Below are positions 25,349-34,942 of a DNA stretch of 64,000 nt, piece by piece. Location of the stretch: NCBI GenBank assembly GCA_002337145.1, contig DDFK01000002.1, positions 372,001 through 436,000 on the forward strand, in the 5' to 3' direction. How positions within the stretch are numbered: the stretch's first letter is position 1; every line of letters starts with the position of its first letter. The DNA is from Chitinophagaceae bacterium UBA1930 (lineage in GTDB: Bacteria; Bacteroidota; Bacteroidia; Chitinophagales; Chitinophagaceae). The notes under the pieces were generated by a model. That model was not told where the DNA came from and ran no database searches. It saw only the letters and a list, made by a program, of their open reading frames with translations. The position numbers and the translations under genes were made by a program.

Positions 25349-25885
25349 ATGGCGGAGCTTTGCCTTGACAAAATGAATATAGGAAATACAAAAAAATGGT
25401 TTGCCTTATACACCAAACCACGTTGGGAAAAAAAAGTGGACACTGTTCTACTCAGAAAAGGAATCGAAAGTTGGTGCCCACTGCAAAAAATTGAAAAGCA
25501 ATGGAGCGACAGGAAAAAAATAATTGAAGAACCGTTGTTCAAATCGTACGTGTTTGTAAGGATTGATGAAACCGAACGGTTAACGGTGCTTATGACAGAT
25601 GGGGTTCTGAACTTCGTTCACTATTTAAAGCAGCCGGCAATAATCAAGGACGCAGAAGTGGATATGATAAAAAGGTTCCTTTCCGAAAAAGAAGCCAAGA
25701 TTTCTACCTGTTCCATTGAAGGGTTTGCCGAGAACACAAAAGTGAGGATCAGGCAAGGCGTTTTTATGGATAACGAAGGCCTGGTAATACGGGGCGGAAA
25801 GAAGAAAGTATATGTAAAACTCGAAGGGTTGGGGCAGGTAATGGTAGTAGAGTTCCCCGTGCAATACTTAAACCCAATATTTTAA
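25349..25885 (+). CDS. NusG-like transcription antiterminator (UpxY/RfaH type)
   Basis: A 178-residue specialised NusG paralogue. The NGN domain begins KKWFALYTKPRWEKKVDTVL and continues with EEPLFKSYVFVRIDETERL, both typical. A C-terminal KOW-like domain is visible (VRIRQGVFMDNEGLVIRGGK). Relatives embedded in capsule loci bind RNA polymerase at the operon leader and let it read through long clusters. An alternative ATG lies 24 nt downstream (MNIGNTKKW), and either start is possible. It lies between the Wzc-like kinase and the ABC exporter, as a built-in regulator of this roughly 42-kb locus. Confidence 0.87.
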   Translation: MAELCLDKMNIGNTKKWFALYTKPRWEKKVDTVLLRKGIESWCPLQKIEKQWSDRKKIIEEPLFKSYVFVRIDETERLTVLMTDGVLNFVHYLKQPAIIKDAEVDMIKRFLSEKEAKISTCSIEGFAENTKVRIRQGVFMDNEGLVIRGGKKKVYVKLEGLGQVMVVEFPVQYLNPIF

Positions 25886-25980
25886 CTGATATCCGTTTTG
25901 CAAACTCTTTTCAATACGAAAACTGTTATACGTTGAATACCTTACAACCCCTGTTATTTACCATATCTTATACATCCTAA

Positions 25981-26820
25981 ATGCAACAAACAAAAACAAT
26001 TATTGAAACAGGGCAAAAGAACAAGCTCTTTAACTTTAAGGAGTTCTGGCGGTATAAGGATTTACTGTATTTTATGGTGCTGCGTGATGTGACCGTTATG
26101 TACAAACAAACAGTGCTTGGCTTTGCTTGGGCCATCATCAACCCACTGGTACAGATAATTATTTTTAGTTTGGTCTTTGGCAGCCTTGCTGGAATAAAAA
26201 CCGGCTCACCATTGCCTTATCCATTATTTTCATGTCTTGCAGTTATACCCTGGAACTATTTTTCCTCCTCTCTCGGCGGTGCCGGACAAAGCTTAATAGG
26301 CACGTCGGGCATGTTCACGAAAGTGTATTTCCCCAGACTTATTATACCATTGACACCGATACTGTCAAAGCTTGTTGACTTCTTTATTTCACTGATTGTA
26401 GTAGTATGCTTAATGATATATTTCAGGTACCTGCCAAGTGCAAAAGCTTTTCTATTCTTTATCCCTTTATTGTTGATTATATTAACTGCAACAGGGTTGG
26501 GATTGTGGCTGTCAACACTATCCATGCAATACCGCGATTTTAAATTCGCAATGACCTTTATGATGCCTTTGCTAATGTATGCGGCACCTGTGGCTTTTCC
26601 TGCTGCTAAGGTGCTGGAAAAGTTTGGGGCCACTGCATATCATTTATATGCAATCTATCCAATGGTAGGAGGCATAGAGGGCTTCAGGTCATGCTTTATT
26701 CAAGGTGGAGCAATGCCTTGGGATATAATTTTGATCAGTGCCTGCTCATCAATATGCATACTACTAAGCGGTATCTACTATTTTAGAAGGACAGAGAAAT
26801 TTTTTGCAGATCTAGCTTAA
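25981..26820 (+). CDS. Polysaccharide ABC exporter, permease (Wzm/TagG type)
   Basis: A 279-residue ABC-2 permease with about six membrane helices. The N-terminal LLYFMVLRDVTVMYKQTVLG and FAWAIINPLVQIIIFSLVFG are hallmarks of O-antigen and teichoic-acid exporters, as is the conserved PYPLFSCLAVIPWNYFSSSL. It moves polyprenyl-linked glycan across the inner membrane with the ATPase encoded 9 nt downstream. A 95-nt gap separates it from the antiterminator gene. Confidence 0.93.
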   Translation: MQQTKTIIETGQKNKLFNFKEFWRYKDLLYFMVLRDVTVMYKQTVLGFAWAIINPLVQIIIFSLVFGSLAGIKTGSPLPYPLFSCLAVIPWNYFSSSLGGAGQSLIGTSGMFTKVYFPRLIIPLTPILSKLVDFFISLIVVVCLMIYFRYLPSAKAFLFFIPLLLIILTATGLGLWLSTLSMQYRDFKFAMTFMMPLLMYAAPVAFPAAKVLEKFGATAYHLYAIYPMVGGIEGFRSCFIQGGAMPWDIILISACSSICILLSGIYYFRRTEKFFADLA

Positions 26821-26829
26821 TAACCTTTT

Positions 26830-28104
26830 ATGTCATCATCAACAGTTGTTAGTGTCAGTAATCTTGGGAAAGCCTATCGTATCGGGCTAAAGGATGAAAA
26901 AAAGGAAACACTGGCAGCAGCCATTAAAGACACATTGATGTCGCCCTTTAAAAATTTCAAGAACATAACAGGGCTAAGAAAAATAGACAAAGACAGTGCA
27001 GACAAAGATATTTTTTGGGCCAATAAAAATATTTCGTTCGAACTTAAACAGGGCGAAGTGCTGGGTATTATTGGCAAAAATGGAGCCGGTAAAAGCACCC
27101 TGTTAAAACTGCTTTCAAGAATAACGGAACCTTCTATAGGACGTATTGAAATTGTGGGGCGGGTGGCCAGTCTGTTAGAAGTAGGAACGGGCTTCAACCC
27201 AGAGCTTACAGGTAAAGAGAACATTTACCTAAATGGAACTATTCTAGGATTGACCAAAAAAGAGATAGATAAAAAATTTGAAAGCATTGTTGAGTTTTCG
27301 GGCATAGAGAAATTCATCGAAACTCCAGTTAAACGGTACAGCAGCGGCATGAAAGTGCGTTTGGCTTTTGCAGTGGCTGCCCATCTGGATCCTGAAATAC
27401 TGATTATAGATGAAGTGCTTGCTGTAGGCGATGCAGAATTCCAGAAAAAGTGCCTGGGCAAAATGCAGGACGTGGCTGGAAAAGAAGGAAGAACAATCCT
27501 GTTCGTTAGCCATGACCTTGCAGCTGTAAAGAAGCTATGTTCAAGGGCAATTTTGTTGGAACATGGACAAATAATAAAAGAAGGCGAAACCAATGAAGTG
27601 ATAGACTATTATCTACAAGGAAGTGGGGCAAACAATAACGCAACAAATGATTGGGTACACGAACGTGGCAACCAGAATTTCATGTTTACCGGTTATGAAT
27701 TATTGAATGATAAAAAGGAAAAGGTAGTTATTGCAAACCTTGGGCAGGACCTGGAAATAGTATTCAATTACACTACAAAAGAAAAAGGGGCCGAGCCCGT
27801 AGTTATTCTCAATTTCAGGAATAACCTTGAACAGGTTCTTTTTACATGCATATCAAGGGACTCCTATGCCGGTGTCATGAAACTGAACAACGAAGGCACA
27901 ATATCATGTCTTATCCCAAAATTGCCGTTGCTACCCGGCATATATAGTATTGATGTTACATTGAAATATGCCAATGATATTACCGACGAAATACATAGTG
28001 CAATAACACTTGAGGTAGAAAGGGGTGATTTTTTTGGCACTGGAAAAATGCATGCAGCAATGCTAAATGGACTCATCGCCTATCATACATGGGATGTGAA
28101 ATAA
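26830..28104 (+). CDS. Polysaccharide ABC exporter, ATPase with C-terminal glycan-binding-like domain (Wzt type)
   Basis: A 424-residue ATPase. Residues about 1-255 form the nucleotide-binding domain: GIIGKNGAGKSTLLKLLSRI (Walker A near residue 82), YSSGMKVRLAFAVAA (signature) and EILIIDEVLAVGD (Walker B). Residues about 275-424 are an added beta-rich domain (MFTGYELLNDKKEKVVIANL, then LPLLPGIYSIDVTLKYAND). In Wzt proteins this domain recognises a terminal modification of the finished O-antigen chain, which gates export. The methyltransferases in this locus might provide such a cap; that is inference. It works with the permease just upstream. Confidence 0.93.
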   Translation: MSSSTVVSVSNLGKAYRIGLKDEKKETLAAAIKDTLMSPFKNFKNITGLRKIDKDSADKDIFWANKNISFELKQGEVLGIIGKNGAGKSTLLKLLSRITEPSIGRIEIVGRVASLLEVGTGFNPELTGKENIYLNGTILGLTKKEIDKKFESIVEFSGIEKFIETPVKRYSSGMKVRLAFAVAAHLDPEILIIDEVLAVGDAEFQKKCLGKMQDVAGKEGRTILFVSHDLAAVKKLCSRAILLEHGQIIKEGETNEVIDYYLQGSGANNNATNDWVHERGNQNFMFTGYELLNDKKEKVVIANLGQDLEIVFNYTTKEKGAEPVVILNFRNNLEQVLFTCISRDSYAGVMKLNNEGTISCLIPKLPLLPGIYSIDVTLKYANDITDEIHSAITLEVERGDFFGTGKMHAAMLNGLIAYHTWDVK

Positions 28105-28138
28105 CCTCAATGATTGACCAAACTTTTCTTGATTATTA

Positions 28139-29161
28139 ATGTTGGATAAAACATCCATCTTACTTATAGGCCTAGGCTCTATAGGCAAAAGGCATCTAAG
28201 GAATATCCTTTCCTTGGGATATACAGCTATCAGCATAGTTAGCAGGTCGGGAAAGTTGCCTGAAGAATTTGATAGGTTACCTGTATATAATTCACTTGAC
28301 AAAGCCCTTGCCCATCAAAAATTTGATGCGGCAGTTATCTGTATCCCAACTGCATTACACATGGCAACGCTAATGTCATTGCTTGATGCAGGCATCAAAA
28401 ATATTTATGTTGAAAAACCGGTAAGCCATAACTATGAAGGTATCACTGAAGTCATCAATAAAAGTAAAGAACACGGCACCCGCATCATAGTAGGTTTCGA
28501 TTTGCATTACGACTCTGGCTTGCAAAAAGTAAAGGAGCTTATTGTTTCAAATGCAATAGGCACAATCGTTTCGGCCAATGCACAAGTTGGCCAATACTTG
28601 CCAGACTGGAGGCCACATGAAGATTATAGATTGGGTATGAGTGCCAGGAAAGAAACGGGCGGGGGAGTAATGCTGGACCTAGTGCATGAATTCGATTATT
28701 TGTACTGGCTATTGGGCGATGTTGAAACTATAGCAAGCTTCAACAACAATTCCGGTTCACTCGAAATAGAAACAGAAGATGTGGCCGAAGTTTTATTGAA
28801 GTTCACCAATGGGGCCATTGGTACGATACATCTGGATTACCTGCAACCTAAACTTGTTCGCAACTGTATGCTTACCGGCAGCAACGGAAGCATATTCTGG
28901 AACCTGGTAGACAGTAAAGTGAAATGGATTGACGACCAAAAACAGGAACAGGAATTTAGTTATGCTGGCTTTGAACGCAACGACCGCTTCATAAATATCA
29001 TCAAGGACTTCTTGGAAAAAAATGACAACGCTTTCACTACTTCATTGCAGCAAGGGCTACAGAGTTTGCGGATGGTATTGGCTGCAAAACATTCATCAGA
29101 AAAAAACGTGTTTGTCAACCTCAATCAATTTAACCACTCAACAATAACATGTTTATTTTAG
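28139..29161 (+). CDS. Gfo/Idh/MocA-family sugar oxidoreductase
   Basis: A 340-residue NAD(P)-dependent oxidoreductase. The Rossmann start is SILLIGLGSIGKRHLRNILS. The conserved EKP sits in YVEKPVSHNYEG near residue 92, followed by GFDLHYDSGLQKVKEL and, further on, HEFDYLYWLLGDVETI. These proteins oxidise or reduce sugar ring carbons. The gene overlaps the CMP-sugar synthase by 13 nt, so a role in the same nonulosonic-acid or CMP-sugar route is likely. The exact substrate cannot be read from sequence. Confidence 0.85.
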   Translation: MLDKTSILLIGLGSIGKRHLRNILSLGYTAISIVSRSGKLPEEFDRLPVYNSLDKALAHQKFDAAVICIPTALHMATLMSLLDAGIKNIYVEKPVSHNYEGITEVINKSKEHGTRIIVGFDLHYDSGLQKVKELIVSNAIGTIVSANAQVGQYLPDWRPHEDYRLGMSARKETGGGVMLDLVHEFDYLYWLLGDVETIASFNNNSGSLEIETEDVAEVLLKFTNGAIGTIHLDYLQPKLVRNCMLTGSNGSIFWNLVDSKVKWIDDQKQEQEFSYAGFERNDRFINIIKDFLEKNDNAFTTSLQQGLQSLRMVLAAKHSSEKNVFVNLNQFNHSTITCLF

Positions 29162-29850
29162 GAACCATCTGTTGCAGGGGAGGAAGCAAGGGAGTACCCG
29201 GTAAAAATATCAAACCATTATTGGGCAAACCATTAATTGCCTATACTGTTCAATCAGCATTGGAGGCTTCATTGTTAAATGACGTTATCGTTTCTACAGA
29301 TGATAATGAAATTGCAAACATAGCAAAAGCATACGGGGCAAAAGTCCCCTTTATGCGGCCTGACGACCTGGCCTCCGATACGGCTAGTAAATGGCCCGTT
29401 TTTATTCATGCATTGGAAGCCTACGAAAAAATGTATAACGTTACGGTTGACTATCTGGTTGACATGGATGTAACGGTACCACTTAAATCCGCTATGGATA
29501 TTAACGGTGCAATCCAGAAAGCCCTGGATGACGAAACTGTGGATGTGGTAATTACTGGGTACGAACCGGAACGCAACCCTTATTTCAATATGATGGAAAT
29601 AAAAGCCGATGGCTTTGCAGAGATTGTAAAGAAAGGCGAAAAGCCGATTGTGAGAAGACAGGATGCTCCGGAAGTGTATAGCCTTACCCCCGCAGCCTAT
29701 GTTGTAAAACGTTCTGCATTGTATGCTTTTGAACATTGGAGCAAGGCAAAATGCAAGATATACCCCATACCCCGTGAAAGGGCAGTGGATATTGATACCG
29801 AAATTGATTTTAGAATTGTGGAGTTCTTAATGCAACAACAAACTGTATAA
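29149..29850 (+). CDS. Acylneuraminate (CMP-nonulosonic acid) cytidylyltransferase
   Basis: A 233-residue nucleotidyltransferase that activates a nonulosonic acid with CTP. The N-terminal signature is CRGGSKGVPGKNIKPLLGKP, followed by VIVSTDDNEIANIAKAYGA and DYLVDMDVTVPLKSAMDING. The ending PIPRERAVDIDTEIDFRIVE, with the metal-binding Asp pair, is the family's C-terminal motif. It could be NeuA-, LegF- or PseF-like. The NeuB-type synthase and NeuC-type epimerase are 13 and 15 kb downstream in the same locus. It overlaps its neighbours on both sides. Confidence 0.9.
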   Translation: MFILGTICCRGGSKGVPGKNIKPLLGKPLIAYTVQSALEASLLNDVIVSTDDNEIANIAKAYGAKVPFMRPDDLASDTASKWPVFIHALEAYEKMYNVTVDYLVDMDVTVPLKSAMDINGAIQKALDDETVDVVITGYEPERNPYFNMMEIKADGFAEIVKKGEKPIVRRQDAPEVYSLTPAAYVVKRSALYAFEHWSKAKCKIYPIPRERAVDIDTEIDFRIVEFLMQQQTV

Positions 29851-30791
29851 TGGTTGTTGTAAAAATAATGCAAGGCTTGGGCAACCAGATGTTTCAATAT
29901 GCTGCTGGCAGGGCATTGTCGCTGCATTTAAAACAGGAGCTGAAAATAAACATCGACAACTACTCCGAAACCTCGTTGAGACAATATGAGCTGGCTAAAT
30001 TTTTTGAAATGGATCCGGCGATCGTGTCCAAACAGGAAATGTCGCAGTTTGATTTAGTGCATCCTGTAAGGAAGGTCTGGAACAAAATTTTTAAAAACAA
30101 AAAGATACGTTCACTGCCTTATGAAGAACGGCCTTTTATCAGGGCAATATATGCTTTTGTTTACCTCTTCAGGCCACCCCATTTGCAACGTGTGTATGAG
30201 GAAAAACAGTTTCACTACGATGAATGTTTCTTTGATGCAAAACAACCTGTTTTTCTAAAAGGCTATTGGATGAGCCACAAATATTTTAGCAGGTTCAATG
30301 AAACAATACGCAAAGATTTCACTGTTAGAAGGGGGCTGGTTGCACATCTGGATGATGTTGTAAAAGAAATCCAATCCACCAACAGTATTGCATTGCATAT
30401 ACGATGCGGCGACAAATTGCAACAGCAGTATATTGACTTGATGGGAATACTTACACCTGAATACTATCATGCAGGCATCAATCTGATAAAAGAAAAGAAA
30501 GGCAGCATTGGTAAAATATATGCATTTACCGATACGCTTGATGCTGCCATGTCTTATTTGCCCGCTTCGGTAGAAGTTGAATGGATAAGTGCTAAGACCA
30601 AAAATGCCATTGAAGATTTTTACTTAATGACACAATGCCGCAATATTATCATCAGCAACAGCACTTTTAGTTGGTGGGCAGCTTACTTGAATACACAGCA
30701 AGATAAAATAGTAGTTGCCCCGAAAAAATGGTATAGCAATGCACCCTACGATTCAAAAGATTTATACTGCGATGATTGGGTGAAAATTTAA
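29850..30791 (+). CDS. Alpha-1,2-fucosyltransferase-like glycosyltransferase (GT11)
   Basis: A 313-residue GT11 protein. It opens with the diagnostic MQGLGNQMFQYAAGRALSLH. The donor-binding motif is SIALHIRCGDKLQQQ, where HxRxGD is kept, and the C-terminal block IISNSTFSWWAAYLN is present. This family transfers fucose from GDP-fucose with an alpha-1,2 linkage, though some members use galactose. Genes for GDP-fucose synthesis are not in the window. It overlaps the cytidylyltransferase stop by one base. Confidence 0.9.
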   Translation: MVVVKIMQGLGNQMFQYAAGRALSLHLKQELKINIDNYSETSLRQYELAKFFEMDPAIVSKQEMSQFDLVHPVRKVWNKIFKNKKIRSLPYEERPFIRAIYAFVYLFRPPHLQRVYEEKQFHYDECFFDAKQPVFLKGYWMSHKYFSRFNETIRKDFTVRRGLVAHLDDVVKEIQSTNSIALHIRCGDKLQQQYIDLMGILTPEYYHAGINLIKEKKGSIGKIYAFTDTLDAAMSYLPASVEVEWISAKTKNAIEDFYLMTQCRNIIISNSTFSWWAAYLNTQQDKIVVAPKKWYSNAPYDSKDLYCDDWVKI

Positions 30792-30810
30792 AAAACTAAT
30801 CCTGACAAAC

Positions 30811-31554
30811 ATGATTGACTCCATTCTAGAAAGAATCATATTTTCTAACCGGGCCAACAAAATCATTAAGAGCAAAGGCAAAAGAATTGTTGATTACCCA
30901 ACTGGCGAACACCGCAAAATACTTGATTTACTTCAAAGAAATAACATTGACCTTGTGCTTGATGTTGGAGCAAATAAAGGGCAATATGCACATTACCTTA
31001 GATCTATCGGATACAAAAAATCCATTGTGTCTTTTGAGCCTTTGGATGATGCTTTTGAAGAACTGCAGCAGAATGTTGCCAAAGGCAGTTTATGGACATG
31101 CCACAAACTGGCATTGGGCGATAAGGAAGAACAAATTGAAATCAATGTTGCAAACGATTCACAATCGAGTTCCATTCTTGGTTTCTCTTCTAACGAAGTC
31201 ATTGAAAAAAGCCATATAGCAATCGTTAAGAAACAAAAGATAGCAGTAACAACGCTGGACAGCATATTTGAAAAAACAGTGTCCTCTTATAAGAACATTT
31301 ATTTAAAACTTGATGTACAAGGATACGAGATGAAAGTGCTGGAAGGAGCAGCAAAATCGCTGCCTTTTATCAAAGGTATCCAAATGGAAATGTCGCTTGA
31401 AAGGATGTACGAAGGCGAGAAACTCTATTTTGAATTGATTGAATATTTAAAAGAAAGGCAATTTTTCCTTTGTGGTTTTAAGAATGGATTCCATGATGTG
31501 TCTACAGGTAAACTCATTCAGGCAGACGGTATCTTTTACAAGATAGACGCATAA
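30811..31554 (+). CDS. FkbM-family methyltransferase
   Basis: A 247-residue SAM-dependent methyltransferase. The SAM site is LVLDVGANKGQYAHYLRSIG, followed by SIVSFEPLDDAFEELQQNV. The FkbM-type segment YLKLDVQGYEMKVLEGAAKS, with its acidic LDVQG motif, is clear. These enzymes O-methylate sugars or polyketides. Here the target is probably a sugar of the surface glycan, which could also act as the chain end sensed by the Wzt-like ATPase. Confidence 0.9.
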   Translation: MIDSILERIIFSNRANKIIKSKGKRIVDYPTGEHRKILDLLQRNNIDLVLDVGANKGQYAHYLRSIGYKKSIVSFEPLDDAFEELQQNVAKGSLWTCHKLALGDKEEQIEINVANDSQSSSILGFSSNEVIEKSHIAIVKKQKIAVTTLDSIFEKTVSSYKNIYLKLDVQGYEMKVLEGAAKSLPFIKGIQMEMSLERMYEGEKLYFELIEYLKERQFFLCGFKNGFHDVSTGKLIQADGIFYKIDA

Positions 31555-31602
31555 CTAACCGGATGTCATTTTTTACTTCTACTATAATTTCAAATAAATA
31601 AA

Positions 31603-32400
31603 ATGCAAACCAACCTTTTTGATCTTACGGATAAAATAGCAATCGTAACAGGCGGTGCAGGGTTATTGGCAAGCGAACATGCAATTGCCTTGAGTGGATA
31701 TGGTGCCAAAGTGATATTGGCCGATTTCAACCTGGACAAATGCGAGGCAGCAGTACAGGCATTAAAGCAACAGGGCATTGATGCTGCTGCAAAATTTTGC
31801 GATGTAACAAAAAAAGAAAGCTGGGAAAGCCTGTTGCAAGAAGTATTGACAGCACACGGCCATATAGATATATTGGTAAACAATGCAGGTTTTACCAACC
31901 AAAGCAAGAGTGCCAATTTTGATGCAAGCTTTGAAAATTTTCCGTTGGAAGACTGGAATGCTATCATGAACGTGAACCTTACAGGTGCATTTCTAGGTTG
32001 CCAGGTTATTGGCGGCCAAATGCTGAAACAAGGTAAAGGAAGCATTATCAATATTGCATCCTTGTATGGCGTTGTTAGTCCCAATCACAATATCTATCCA
32101 GGTACGGGCATATCGCAACCTGTTGCTTACAGTGTAAGCAAGCATGGTGTGGTGGCCCTAACAAAATATGTTGCCACATTATGGGCCAGTAAAGGGGTTC
32201 GGGTTAATTCCTTAACGCCTGGCGGTATTTTCAATGGGCATCAGGGATTGTTCCTCGAAAGGTTCAAACAACTGAATCCTATTGGCCGTATGAGTGAAAA
32301 AGAAGAACTGCGTGGCGGTATCGTGTATTTGGCAAGCGATGCCAGCAGCCATGTAGTTGGACATAACCTGATTATTGATGGCGGTTGGACAGCCTGGTAA
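31603..32400 (+). CDS. Short-chain dehydrogenase/reductase (SDR)
   Basis: A 265-residue classical SDR. The cofactor site is KIAIVTGGAGLLASEHAIAL, DILVNNAGF is the NNAG motif, INIASLYG carries the Ser region, and YSVSKHG is the catalytic YxxxK. The C-terminal part (VGHNLIIDGGWTAW) is standard. SDRs of this type (PtmA-like) often accompany CMP-nonulosonic acid genes in flagellar and surface-glycan clusters, but the substrate is not known here. It is preceded by a 48-nt gap. Confidence 0.87.
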   Translation: MQTNLFDLTDKIAIVTGGAGLLASEHAIALSGYGAKVILADFNLDKCEAAVQALKQQGIDAAAKFCDVTKKESWESLLQEVLTAHGHIDILVNNAGFTNQSKSANFDASFENFPLEDWNAIMNVNLTGAFLGCQVIGGQMLKQGKGSIINIASLYGVVSPNHNIYPGTGISQPVAYSVSKHGVVALTKYVATLWASKGVRVNSLTPGGIFNGHQGLFLERFKQLNPIGRMSEKEELRGGIVYLASDASSHVVGHNLIIDGGWTAW

Positions 32401-32444
32401 GCACAAAATCACTTGCTATTAAACCAAAACATAAACTATAGGCG

Positions 32445-33482
32445 ATGAAGGTTGTTGAAGCTTTTTTGTTTAGTGAGCCTTATGAAGACGAATTGCTTTT
32501 ATTAAAGCTGATATTAAGCAATGGGTTTATTGATGAATTTATTGTTTGCGAAAATGCCTATAGCCATCAAGGAGACTTTAAAGGCCATACTGCACAAAAA
32601 ATAATTGATGGGGATGACAGGTTTGCACCATATAGGCATAAAATAAAAGTAATAGAAGGCAACAAGCAGTTTACTGTAGTTGATAAGTCAAAAGCAGAAG
32701 ACGGTATCGCATTTATTTGTGAAAACTGGCAGCGTGGATTGGCACATGATTATTTTATGGATAAGTATGAAGATGAGGACTGGATAATATTGCATGATGT
32801 TGATGAAATGATGGATTTTACCAACGATAAAAGAAGGATAGAATTCTTTGAAAGGCTTTCGTTGGCAAAAGAGGGCTTTCTTGCTATTCCGAGGCTTCGT
32901 TATTGGTTTGACTTCGATAACCAATTCGAGATCATGTATGTATCCTCTATATGTACAAAAAAATATATTTCTAATCAAAATGGCAAAACATTTACTTTAA
33001 TTAGGAACCATATTACCAATCTGCCATTGGTTGGTTGGAAAAATATTATCGCATTTGAATATTCTTCTTGTTTCAATAAAGATCATATTGTTAGGAAAAT
33101 ACAGACAACAGCACACTCAGGCAATGGTGTGGCCGATTTGTTGGTTTCCCTTAACTGTAACCACAGGACAATGAGGCCTGAAGTCATAAAAAAACATTTA
33201 CGTCCAACAAAGAAATTCTTTTTTAAAACAGTGAGTCTTAATGAAGGGAATTCACCCTTATATGTAAGGGAACATTTAAATGAACTCAAAATGAATAATG
33301 TGAGCCCCAATTATGAGGAAAACAGGCGTAAGGCATATCCTCAATTCTACAATCCGGTAAAACTCGGGATACTTTTTTTTACTGATTTTTTTCTGGAAAA
33401 GAAAAGATGGGTGGAGAAGAAAATTGCAACAGTCAAAATAAAATTGGGTATTCATGCAACTGCATCATCCCCCAAAAAGTAA
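32445..33482 (+). CDS. Putative glycosyltransferase related to GT17
   Basis: A 345-residue protein. The opening FLFSEPYEDELLLLKLILSN and GFIDEFIVCENAYSHQGDFK follow the start of GT17 transferases, where an early strand reads out the length and a VIVE-type strand follows. DDWIILHDVDEMMD-like acidic residues (near residue 120, sequence EDWIILHDVDEMMD) resemble the metal-binding DVDE motif. GT17 members add GlcNAc. The C terminus is basic and not conserved. It overlaps the next gene by 29 nt. The family call is by pattern only. Confidence 0.6.
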   Translation: MKVVEAFLFSEPYEDELLLLKLILSNGFIDEFIVCENAYSHQGDFKGHTAQKIIDGDDRFAPYRHKIKVIEGNKQFTVVDKSKAEDGIAFICENWQRGLAHDYFMDKYEDEDWIILHDVDEMMDFTNDKRRIEFFERLSLAKEGFLAIPRLRYWFDFDNQFEIMYVSSICTKKYISNQNGKTFTLIRNHITNLPLVGWKNIIAFEYSSCFNKDHIVRKIQTTAHSGNGVADLLVSLNCNHRTMRPEVIKKHLRPTKKFFFKTVSLNEGNSPLYVREHLNELKMNNVSPNYEENRRKAYPQFYNPVKLGILFFTDFFLEKKRWVEKKIATVKIKLGIHATASSPKK

Positions 33483-34941
33483 CCTATTGAACTTTTGTAA
33501 AAAGTACTGGTTAAATGTATCGTTATCGTTAATTACTGTGCTTGTTTTTGTCATGAATTTTAATAAGGAAGTAATCAACGTAAATGGTGGGCTTGGATGG
33601 GATGGCCGGTTTTATGCCAATGCGGCTGAAAATATTGATAAACTCATTGCTGAAAAGAAAATTGATGCATATAGGTTTCAAAGAACGCTTGTGCCCTTAA
33701 TTATCTACACTGCATTTGGTATTTCCAAGGTGGAAACCAATACTGCTAACATTATAACGGCATATAAAATTTTCAATTTTATTGCGTTGTCAATGTCAAT
33801 GGTGTACTTCTTTCTTATTTGCAAAAAGTTGCAATTGAACTGGAAGCTCGTTACTATTGGTTTTGCATCTTTGTTTTGGTGTTTCCCCATATTGAAATTC
33901 CCATTTTTCTATCCAACCCTAACAGATGCTGCCGCTTTTTCTATTGGATTGATGATTGCCTATTATTATTTAATGGATAACAAAATTGCATTCACAATCT
34001 GCATCCTTCTTGGTTCGTTTGTATTTCCTACATTCCTGCTTTTCTTCTTGTTGTTTATATTCAAGAAAGAAAAAGTGACCAATGAAAGATCCTTTTACAA
34101 GAAGATGATCTTGCCAGGTTTATTTCTTTTATATTTCCTGTTTTCTTTCATAAGCCTACCCGATTTTTTCACACCAATATCTTCTGGTTGTAATCCAATC
34201 TCCAAAAACCTCCTGGTGCCTTCATTGTTGATTGTAGTACTATACTTTTATTTTATAAGTGGCATTTTACCTAACCTGTCAATTAAAGAATGGTTCAAGA
34301 AGATAGGGACCAGATACCTATGCGTGGCACTGGGGGTTGCTATGTTGCTTCAAGTACTTAAATATATATTGGCATCCCGTAAAGAAACTTTTCAAGCTTC
34401 AGATTACCTTGTAAATGTGCTACAGCAAAGTGTTACCAATCCGGGTGCCTTTTTGGTTGCACATACGGCTTATTTCGGTTTTTTCATTATACTAATTGCA
34501 ATTGCATATAGAGAGATTACCCAAGCCATTCTTGCCCGTGGTTATGGGGCTGCATTACTGTTTATTGGTATTGCTGTTCTAGGTATAGGGAGCGAAAGTA
34601 GGCAACTGATTAATTTTTATCCCTTGGTGATCGTGTTTATTCTTATAGCTTTAAAGGAGGCAAACAGAATAAGTACTCCTTTTGTACTTCTTTATTCAAG
34701 TGCCAATCTTCTTATTGCTAGGTTTTGGCAATCCATTGATCTGGGTAGCAGTTTATCAGAAAAAGACTTGATACAATATCCCGCACAGAATTATTTCAAA
34801 TTTCAAGGTCCTTGGATGAGCAATGCAACATATATGTTCAACTTGGTTGTATTACTTGTAACAGCAATGATTTTTTTCTTATTGTATAAGTATAATTTTT
34901 TTCAAAACCTGCTTAAGGTAAACCGGCACAAAAGTCAGTAG
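33454..34941 (+). CDS. Multi-spanning membrane protein, possible GT-C glycosyltransferase
   Basis: A 495-residue protein with about 10-12 membrane helices. After the first helix comes GGLGWDGRFYANAAENIDKL and AYRFQRTLVPLIIYTAFG. This W/YDG...YR.QR..LP layout recalls lipid-phosphate-sugar-dependent GT-C enzymes. The overlap with the GT17-like gene (29 nt) and the 1-nt gap to the GtrB-like gene imply tight co-translation. It could use the polyprenyl-phosphate sugar made by the next gene to decorate glycan in the periplasm. No full GT-C domain was proven. Confidence 0.6.
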   Translation: MQLHHPPKSNLLNFCKKYWLNVSLSLITVLVFVMNFNKEVINVNGGLGWDGRFYANAAENIDKLIAEKKIDAYRFQRTLVPLIIYTAFGISKVETNTANIITAYKIFNFIALSMSMVYFFLICKKLQLNWKLVTIGFASLFWCFPILKFPFFYPTLTDAAAFSIGLMIAYYYLMDNKIAFTICILLGSFVFPTFLLFFLLFIFKKEKVTNERSFYKKMILPGLFLLYFLFSFISLPDFFTPISSGCNPISKNLLVPSLLIVVLYFYFISGILPNLSIKEWFKKIGTRYLCVALGVAMLLQVLKYILASRKETFQASDYLVNVLQQSVTNPGAFLVAHTAYFGFFIILIAIAYREITQAILARGYGAALLFIGIAVLGIGSESRQLINFYPLVIVFILIALKEANRISTPFVLLYSSANLLIARFWQSIDLGSSLSEKDLIQYPAQNYFKFQGPWMSNATYMFNLVVLLVTAMIFFLLYKYNFFQNLLKVNRHKSQ

Positions 34942-34942
34942 T

